Shown: piece after piece, positions 1-4,463 of the stretch | How positions within the stretch are numbered: position 1 is the first letter of the stretch | How the letters are laid out: each line of letters starts with the position of its first letter | NCBI GenBank assembly: GCA_905233805.1 | Contig: CAJOER010000067.1 | Location: 1 to 6,715 of the forward strand | From: an uncultured Eubacterium sp. | GTDB lineage: Bacteria > Bacillota > Clostridia > Oscillospirales > Acutalibacteraceae | DNA: 6,715 nt | Direction: 5' to 3' | The notes under the pieces: generated by a model | The model's input: only the letters and a program-made list of their open reading frames with translations | What the model was told of the DNA's origin: nothing | The model's database searches: none | Position numbers and translations under genes: made by a program

Positions 1-888
1 ACAGCTCAGACAAGTTTCAGCAACGCGACTATTGTTGAAAAAATCGTCAACGCGATAGTTCAGAAACTGTCAGGTTCAACTACAATTCCTGCCGATGTTC
101 TTGCGAAAGGCTTCCAGCCTATTACGAGCGATAACGCTACCATAGGCACCCCCGCAGAGCTTTCGGATTTAGTTGCTTCGGACGACAGGAGCGATTACAT
201 TCACTATTACGTTCTTCCGAGAGGGAAATGGGAAGACAAGGGAAGTGCTACTGTATTTGATACAAACGAGTATCTTTCAACAATCTGTAAGGCGTACCGT
301 ATGGAAGAACTAATAAAAACCCACCTTGCAATGATGGACAGTGTTCTCCCGAACAGCAGGGTTAAGCTTATAGTTGACGAGTGGGGAACCTGGTACGACG
401 TTGAAGAGGGAACGAACCCCGCATTTCTGTATCAGCAGAGCACTATGCGCGACGCGGTTGTAGCTGCCCTTACGCTAAACATATTCAATAAGCACGCGGA
501 CAGGCTTATGATGTGCAATATTGCGCAGACTGTCAACGTTCTTCAATCGGTAATTTTAACCGACGGCAATAAAATGGTTAAAACGCCTACTTATCACGTG
601 TTCAAAATGTATAAGGAACACCAGAATAATACCCTTGTCGGCTCGTACATTACAACCGATAAGATTAAAAGCAAAAACGACGGCGATAAGGAATTTCCGC
701 AGCTTGTTGAATCCGCATCCGTTGACGAAAACGGCGTGATTTATTCAACGATTACGAATACCTCGCCGACGAAATCAGCGAAGATTAAATGCCAGATTGC
801 CGATACAAAGGTAAAGAGCATCAAGGCGGAGATTATTACGGGCGACTGCCACGACAAAAACGATTTTAAAAACGGAGATAATTTTTAG
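1..888 (+). CDS. abfA: GH51 alpha-L-arabinofuranosidase, C-terminal part (5' truncated by window, frameshifted 3' end)
   Basis: The frame is open from base 1 with no stop until TAG 886-888, so the gene starts upstream of the window; the ATG at 301 is only an internal Met. The product is recognised as an exo-acting alpha-L-arabinofuranosidase (GH51) that removes arabinose from arabinan/arabinoxylan side chains. What is seen: an HYY motif (codons at 202-210), WEDKGSAT, then LIVDEWGTWYDV with the catalytic nucleophile Glu at 379-381, GTNPAFLYQQSTMRDA, NIAQTVNVLQ and TPTYHVFKMYK, all typical of the second half of the (beta/alpha)8 barrel. These are followed by the C-terminal beta-sandwich (PQLVESASVDENG... 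ITGDCHDKNDF). The acid/base Glu lies upstream, outside the window. Two oddities: residues 1-66 (bases 1-198) do not resemble the usual GH51 sequence preceding HYY, and the frame ends about 25 residues early because of a frameshift near 882-886. Whether it is secreted cannot be judged. The family call is firm; activity of this allele is uncertain. Confidence 0.9.
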   Translation, partial: TAQTSFSNATIVEKIVNAIVQKLSGSTTIPADVLAKGFQPITSDNATIGTPAELSDLVASDDRSDYIHYYVLPRGKWEDKGSATVFDTNEYLSTICKAYRMEELIKTHLAMMDSVLPNSRVKLIVDEWGTWYDVEEGTNPAFLYQQSTMRDAVVAALTLNIFNKHADRLMMCNIAQTVNVLQSVILTDGNKMVKTPTYHVFKMYKEHQNNTLVGSYITTDKIKSKNDGDKEFPQLVESASVDENGVIYSTITNTSPTKSAKIKCQIADTKVKSIKAEIITGDCHDKNDFKNGDNF

Positions 889-962
889 ATTTCAGAAAGC
901 TTTCTGACGGCTTCACGGCGAATATTCCCGCCTGCTCGGTAGTAAAATTTACCGTTGAATAA
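882..962 (+). pseudogene. Out-of-frame C-terminal tail of the GH51 arabinofuranosidase (-1 frameshift at T5)
   Basis: The last 25 residues of the arabinofuranosidase are encoded in the -1 frame from 885 to the TAA at 960-962. They begin LDFRKLSDG and contain IPACSVVKF, which matches the PPCSVV-type final beta-strand with which GH51 enzymes normally end. The main frame reads GAT AAT TTT TAG. Adding one T to the T5 run at 882-886 gives AAT TTT TTA GAT TTC and joins the frames without loss. The restored stop TAA (960-962) overlaps the next ATG (962) as TAATG, the same junction type seen elsewhere in the window, which supports 962 as the ancestral gene end. The likely cause is a 1-nt deletion (genuine or a sequencing error in a homopolymer). 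Programmed slippage is possible but less likely. Confidence 0.8.
892..907 (+). repeat. Perfect 16-bp palindrome just after the premature GH51 stop
   Basis: TCAGAAAGCTTTCTGA is its own reverse complement. As RNA it could fold into a 6-bp stem with an AGCU loop, beginning 5 nt after the T5 run and 3 nt after the in-frame TAG. There is no T-tract after it, so it is not an intrinsic terminator. It lies inside the shifted-frame tail of the arabinofuranosidase. It could be chance, or a weak structure that matters if ribosomes slip at the T run. Confidence 0.6.
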
Positions 963-1213
963 TGGAAAAATGTAAAAAATGCCTTCTCCTTGAAGCGGGC
1001 GAAAATGTAACTTACGAAGAGATAATGAAATACGTTTCATCGCTCGAAAAAAGCAGTGTTGTGACCGACGATATATACGAATCAAGAATACAAAATTGCA
1101 AAACGTGCGATAATCTCATATCGGGTATGTGTCTTAAATGCGGCTGCTACGTTGAAGTCCGCGCAAGACTTAAAGACGGCGAGTGCCCTGATTATAATAA
1201 AAAAAGGTGGTAA
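962..1213 (+). CDS. Small Cys-rich protein, DUF6171-like
   Basis: This 83-residue hydrophilic protein has no signal peptide or membrane segment. It has seven cysteines in a zinc-ribbon-like layout: CxxC at 4-7 (MEKCKKC), CxxC at 46-49 (NCKTCDNL), CxxCxC at 57-62 (CLKCGCYVE) and C75 (GECP) near the C-terminus. The order (N-terminal CxxC, a helical spacer of about 35 residues, then C-x-x-C, GxCLxCGCYVExRA, KDGxCP) matches what I recall of the DUF6171 family of Clostridia. Its function is unknown; metal binding, probably zinc, is inferred from the cysteine spacing. The ATG at 962 overlaps the restored arabinofuranosidase stop (TAATG). No Shine-Dalgarno is visible before it, so translation probably depends on coupling to the upstream gene. 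It ends 2 nt before the metallophosphoesterase start, and its last codons carry that gene's ribosome binding site. Confidence 0.8.
   Translation: MEKCKKCLLLEAGENVTYEEIMKYVSSLEKSSVVTDDIYESRIQNCKTCDNLISGMCLKCGCYVEVRARLKDGECPDYNKKRW
1203..1210 (+). promoter_or_regulatory. Ribosome binding site that fixes the metallophosphoesterase start
   Basis: AAAGGTGG, 5 nt before ATG 1216, is the only good Shine-Dalgarno-like sequence here. It overlaps the alternative in-frame GTG at 1207, which would have no site of its own, so ATG 1216 is preferred. It lies within the final codons of the Cys-rich gene, implying coupled translation. Confidence 0.7.
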
Positions 1214-1215
1214 TT

Positions 1216-2577
1216 ATGGTTCCTTTTAAATTTTATCTTATAACCGATACTCATTACTATAAGCATTCTCTCAGCCGGTATAACGAGTATTATGACGACT
1301 TTATGCATTATGAGCAGAAATGCTTTGCCGAAACTCAGGCAATAAATGAAGCAGTTTTCGACTGGCTTGAAAAAGCGGACGAGGCCGACGCCGTTTTAAT
1401 CGCGGGCGACCTTTCCTTTAACGGTGAAAAAGAGAGCCACCTCGCTTTCATTGAGCATCTTTATAAACTTAAAGAAAGCGGTAAGAAGGTTTACGTAGTT
1501 ACTGCCGACCACGATTTTAAAGAGAACAGGGAAGACTGCTTCGGCTTTGACGAAAACGGATGGATTCACCCCGAAAATACGCCGAGAGAAGAGCTTTTTG
1601 ACTTATATAAAGATTTCGGCTTCGGCGAGGCTATTGCCGTTGATAAGCAGCATTTATCCTACGTTGCGCAGCTGTCTGACGGCGTAAGACTCCTTGCGCT
1701 GAATAATGACGGAAACGCCGACGGCGGACGTCATTTTGAAGAGAGCCATATTGAGTGGATTAAGGAGCAGACCCAAAAGGCAAGGGAAGACGGTCAGATG
1801 ATGTTTGCTATGAACCATTATCCGCTTATTCCCGGTCAGCCTATCTTTAATCTTATCGGAGATACATATCAGAAGGACGCCGGCGAGGTCACCAAGCTTC
1901 TTGCCGACGAGGGCGTTCACCTCTGTTTTACGGGGCATATGCACAATCAGTCGATTAACGTAATTGAAACCGAAAAGGGCAATAAGTTTTACGACGTATG
2001 CACAGGCTCTATTATCGCCGACCCTTCGGTTATCAGACTCGTAAATATAATTGACGACGAAACTGTTGATATAAAAACCTATGAAACTCCCGATTTTGAT
2101 TACGATACCGGCGGTAAAACCTGTAAGCAGTATCTAAAAGATTTGTTTGATAATATGATAGTAAACGTGCTTGACGATATGGCTTACGATACCGAGCGTA
2201 TGATGGGTAAGTTCCATATTGATAACCCGAAACTCAAGCCCGTATTAAAGACCGTAGGAAAAATTCTTCAGAAAACCACGGTCGGCGGACTCGGCAGAAT
2301 GCTTTTCTTCAAGGTTGATAAAAGCATTAAGAAAGAAAAGGTTAAGGACGTTGCCGCCGAACTTGTAAGAATGATGTTTGAAGGTAATCAGTACTTTAAA
2401 GAGGGAACCCCGAAAGGGGACGCACTGCTTGCCATGTTTGCAAGACTGAAGCCCGTGCTTAAAAAGGTCAATGCAAAAACAATCGACGGAAAAGAAGCTG
2501 ATATTTTTGACCTTCTTAAAAACTCGGCGGGGAATTACGATATAGACGACTATAACGCAGTTCTTAAACTTAAATGA
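1216..2577 (+). CDS. Calcineurin-like metallophosphoesterase
   Basis: A 453-residue soluble protein with no signal peptide. The phosphoesterase core spans about residues 4-280 and shows the family's metal-binding blocks in order: DTH (D11, H13), AGDLSFNGE (D65), TADHD (97-100), MNHYPL (H201) and FTGHMHNQ (H241, H243). It should be a two-metal hydrolase of a phosphomono- or diester in the cytoplasm; the substrate cannot be told. Oddity: the usual GN-H-D/E block reads A-D-H-D, so the metal-ligand Asn is replaced by Asp98. A C-terminal region of about 150 residues (roughly 300-453), Lys-rich and probably helical (KPVLKTVGKILQK, KEKVKDVAAELVRMM), is not part of the catalytic core and could bind a partner or substrate. 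The start at 1216 is chosen for the AAAGGTGG site. A 33-nt gap containing a hairpin follows it. The fold call is firm; the physiological role is unknown. Confidence 0.9.
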   Translation: MVPFKFYLITDTHYYKHSLSRYNEYYDDFMHYEQKCFAETQAINEAVFDWLEKADEADAVLIAGDLSFNGEKESHLAFIEHLYKLKESGKKVYVVTADHDFKENREDCFGFDENGWIHPENTPREELFDLYKDFGFGEAIAVDKQHLSYVAQLSDGVRLLALNNDGNADGGRHFEESHIEWIKEQTQKAREDGQMMFAMNHYPLIPGQPIFNLIGDTYQKDAGEVTKLLADEGVHLCFTGHMHNQSINVIETEKGNKFYDVCTGSIIADPSVIRLVNIIDDETVDIKTYETPDFDYDTGGKTCKQYLKDLFDNMIVNVLDDMAYDTERMMGKFHIDNPKLKPVLKTVGKILQKTTVGGLGRMLFFKVDKSIKKEKVKDVAAELVRMMFEGNQYFKEGTPKGDALLAMFARLKPVLKKVNAKTIDGKEADIFDLLKNSAGNYDIDDYNAVLKLK

Positions 2578-2598
2578 TTAAAAAGTAAATATTGAGTC

Positions 2599-2631
2599 AA
2601 TAATAACCGTATGAAAAGTACGGTTATTATT
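2599..2631 (+). promoter_or_regulatory. Perfect 13-bp hairpin enclosing the start codon of the PTS-like gene
   Basis: AATAATAACCGTA (2599-2611) pairs perfectly with TACGGTTATTATT (2619-2631) around the 7-nt loop TGAAAAG. The A of the next gene's ATG (2611) closes the stem, and the T and G fall in the loop. The right arm and what follows are T-rich (TTATTATTTATAG) but form no clean T-tract, so it could be a weak intrinsic terminator behind the metallophosphoesterase. Because it covers the initiation region of a gene that lacks a Shine-Dalgarno, a translational gate is the alternative reading. The inverted repeat is certain; its role is inferred. Confidence 0.6.
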
Positions 2632-3801
2632 TATAGAAAAATTACGGATTATCTTTCAAAACCATTAATTTTTATCTCTGCTTTCGTTTTGCTGACGGGG
2701 CTTATTCCGTTTATTAAGGCGGATGACGCTGTCGGGCTTTTGTCGTCGGCGTTCTTTCCGCTTTATCTTGTTTACTCTGTGAGCAAAAACGCCCAGAAGG
2801 GAATAATCTGCGCGTTTTGCCTTGTTTCTTCCGATTTGATATATTATAGCTTTTCAAAAGAACATTTCGGCGTTTTATTTACTGTTCTTATAAGCGTTTT
2901 ACTGTCAAAATTTGCAGGGGATGTGAGAATATCATATCTATTCACGGCGCTTTTTATAACGGGCGCGGTTTTATCCGTTTCGGCAGGGCTTATTTATCCC
3001 TTATTATATGAATACCTTAAAGTCTTTTCTTCTTTGATTACGGGCAGGGGATTTCTTTTCGGCGCGGTAAAAAGCATATATGATATTTTGTTTTCCGATA
3101 AGTTTTCATATTTGTTTTACCATACCGATTTCGGCTCGAGTACCGTAAACAGTAACGGTGTATTCAGCGGTGCCGTTGATATATTTAAGTCTGACCCTGA
3201 AAGCCGTGCGGTTTCAATATACCTTACGGGAAGGTATTTCGTGAATATATTTCTTTCATTAGGGCTGTTTTTTGCACTTTTTAAAAGATTGTCTTATGAA
3301 AGCAAATTCGCTTTCGCAGCGGTTTTGGTTTCGGGAATAATTACGGGTGACGTAAGACTGCTTTCGCTTTTTATAATTCTCTTTAACCCGTTTGTATTTA
3401 TTGCGTACTTTTTTGTTTCGGGCGCAGCATACTTCGTTCCCGATTTGATTAATCTTAAAATCGGGTTTAACGATAACGCCTCTATTATTGAACTTATTAA
3501 ATACGGTAATAAATGGGGATACTTTTTAGTTACGGGTTTTGTTCTTGCGCTTCTTATGTATTTTGCCGTTCGTCTTGTAATTGCAAAATTCCGCCTTTCC
3601 GACGGTAATTACTACCCGTCAAAGGTAAGAAAAATTGTATCGTTCCTCGGCGGCGAAGATAATATTAAATCCGTAAAGCAAAACAAAGTCACAGTCAACA
3701 ACCCGAATTTAATTAATATCATTTCTCTTGATTGCGATATTCACGGAAATATGGTAATATTAAACCGTGAGGATTCCGAACTCATAGAGGGGTATTTTTA
3801 A
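2611..3801 (+). CDS. Degenerate PTS EIIC-EIIB-like membrane protein lacking catalytic residues
   Basis: A 396-residue polytopic protein with hydrophobic segments near residues 18-34, 41-57, 63-80, 86-101, 108-130, 207-224, 231-243, 252-274 and 302-324. By eye it follows glucose-family PTS EIIC along its length. Residues 204-260 (YLTGRYFVNIFL... GIITGDVRLLSLF...NP) line up with the EIIC stretch holding the GITEPIEF motif. Here that motif is GDVRLLSL, so both its Glu residues are lost, while the Pro eight positions on (P260) is kept. The GLHH-like site reads KFSY (164-167). The tail (about 336-396) resembles EIIB (VRKIVSFLGGEDNIKSV, then KVTVNNPNLI), but the CxTRLR block with the phospho-Cys is missing. 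A working phosphotransfer permease is therefore unlikely; a sensory or regulatory membrane role, or decay, are alternatives. The frame is intact and is TAATG-coupled to alkD. ATG 2611 is the only usable start, has no Shine-Dalgarno and sits in a hairpin. Confidence 0.65.
   Translation: MKSTVIIYRKITDYLSKPLIFISAFVLLTGLIPFIKADDAVGLLSSAFFPLYLVYSVSKNAQKGIICAFCLVSSDLIYYSFSKEHFGVLFTVLISVLLSKFAGDVRISYLFTALFITGAVLSVSAGLIYPLLYEYLKVFSSLITGRGFLFGAVKSIYDILFSDKFSYLFYHTDFGSSTVNSNGVFSGAVDIFKSDPESRAVSIYLTGRYFVNIFLSLGLFFALFKRLSYESKFAFAAVLVSGIITGDVRLLSLFIILFNPFVFIAYFFVSGAAYFVPDLINLKIGFNDNASIIELIKYGNKWGYFLVTGFVLALLMYFAVRLVIAKFRLSDGNYYPSKVRKIVSFLGGEDNIKSVKQNKVTVNNPNLINIISLDCDIHGNMVILNREDSELIEGYF
3786..3792 (+). 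promoter_or_regulatory. Ribosome binding site of the AlkD-type gene
   Basis: AGAGGGG lies 8 nt before ATG 3801, inside the last codons of the PTS-like gene. Together with the TAATG overlap it supports 3801 as the true start and means alkD can be initiated independently of the weakly initiated upstream frame. Confidence 0.65.
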
Positions 3802-4463
3802 TGGATATAAGAAAAGAACTATTTAAAAACCAGGATATAAAATACAGAGAGTTCCATAAAAACATTGTGCCAAACGTCGACGAAGAAAAAATAATCGGCG
3901 TCAGAATTCCCGTTCAGCGTGAAATTGCTAAAATGGCATACCTCGAAAATGCAGAGAATAAATGCGAATATTTAGAAGAGATTATGGTGTACGGGTTCTC
4001 GCTCTCATATAAAAAATGCTCCGCCGAGGAGCATATGGAGGATTTAAAAAGCTTCGTCCCTATGATTGATAACTGGGCGGTTTGCGACAGCTGCTGCTCC
4101 TCGTTTAAGTTTACAAAAAAGTACAGAAGTGAAATGCACGACTTTATACTTTCGTACATAGGAAAAGGGGAGTATGAAACCCGTTTCGCCGTAGTAATGC
4201 TTATGGATTACTACCTCACAGATGAATATATCGACGAGGTACTCGGTATTATAAGCAGTATTGACAGCGAATACTATTACGTAAATATGGCGCTCTCGTG
4301 GGCGGTTCAGGCGGCTTTTGTAAAACACAGGGAAAAGACTCTTAAACTTATAAAAAGTAAGGTTTTAAAGCCTGAGGTGCAGAATAAGGCAATACAAAAA
4401 ATCAGAGACTCATACAGAGTCTCCGATGAAGATAAAGCATTGCTGTTAAATTATAAGCTTTAA
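3801..4463 (+). CDS. alkD: AlkD-type DNA alkylation repair protein (HEAT-like repeat DNA glycosylase)
   Basis: A 220-residue all-helical cytoplasmic protein of the AlkD/AlkC-like superfamily, whose members excise N3- and N7-alkylated purines to start base-excision repair without base flipping. Seen: N-terminal QDIKYREFHKNIVPN and GVRIPVQREIAK, then IDNWAVCDSCC (about 89-99), MLMDYYL (133-139), YYYVNMALSWAVQAAF (158-173) and KAIQKIRDSYR (196-206). W92 and D96 keep the Trp-x3-Asp spacing of the AlkD active pair (W109/D113 in the Bacillus cereus enzyme), and W167 corresponds to the third active-site Trp. It looks slightly shorter than relatives, with a tighter loop around 45-60. The start ATG overlaps the upstream stop as TAATG. 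Its stop overlaps that of the convergent deaminase by 4 nt, and its 3' end carries a terminator-like hairpin for the opposite strand. Family assignment is strong; substrate range is inferred. Confidence 0.88.
   Translation: MDIRKELFKNQDIKYREFHKNIVPNVDEEKIIGVRIPVQREIAKMAYLENAENKCEYLEEIMVYGFSLSYKKCSAEEHMEDLKSFVPMIDNWAVCDSCCSSFKFTKKYRSEMHDFILSYIGKGEYETRFAVVMLMDYYLTDEYIDEVLGIISSIDSEYYYVNMALSWAVQAAFVKHREKTLKLIKSKVLKPEVQNKAIQKIRDSYRVSDEDKALLLNYKL
4396..4424 (-). terminator. Intrinsic-terminator-like hairpin for the mtn operon, inside alkD
   Basis: Read on the minus strand, GAGACTC (4423-4417), loop TGTAT, then GAGTCTC (4411-4405) form a perfect 7-bp stem with a possible extra G-U pair. TGA and a run of six T (4401-4396) follow. 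It begins about 37 nt past the deaminase stop, the right place to end the minus-strand operon. On the plus strand the same hairpin is followed by CGATGAAG, so it should stop only minus-strand transcription. It lies wholly within alkD codons. Confidence 0.62.

Noticed and set aside
301..303. ATG at 301 as the start of a 195-residue protein
   Set aside because: The same frame is open from base 1 and encodes conserved GH51 sequence (HYY, WEDKGSAT) before this Met, so it is internal.
885..1085. Minus-strand open frame of 66 codons
   Set aside because: Lies opposite the arabinofuranosidase tail and the Cys-rich gene, shows no family-like motif, and has no good ribosome binding site; a shadow frame.
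1207..1215. GTG at 1207 as the metallophosphoesterase start
   Set aside because: It falls within the AAAGGTGG ribosome binding site that serves ATG 1216, and the extra residues MVI add nothing family-like.
1654..1944. Minus-strand open frame inside the metallophosphoesterase
   Set aside because: Fully overlaps conserved phosphoesterase motifs on the other strand; its translation resembles no family.
2578..2610. Promoter for the PTS-like gene in the 33-nt gap
   Set aside because: No -35/-10 pair with acceptable spacing could be found; co-transcription from upstream is simpler.
3914..4328. Two minus-strand open frames inside alkD
   Set aside because: They overlap each other and the AlkD active-site region; no ribosome binding site or recognisable domain.
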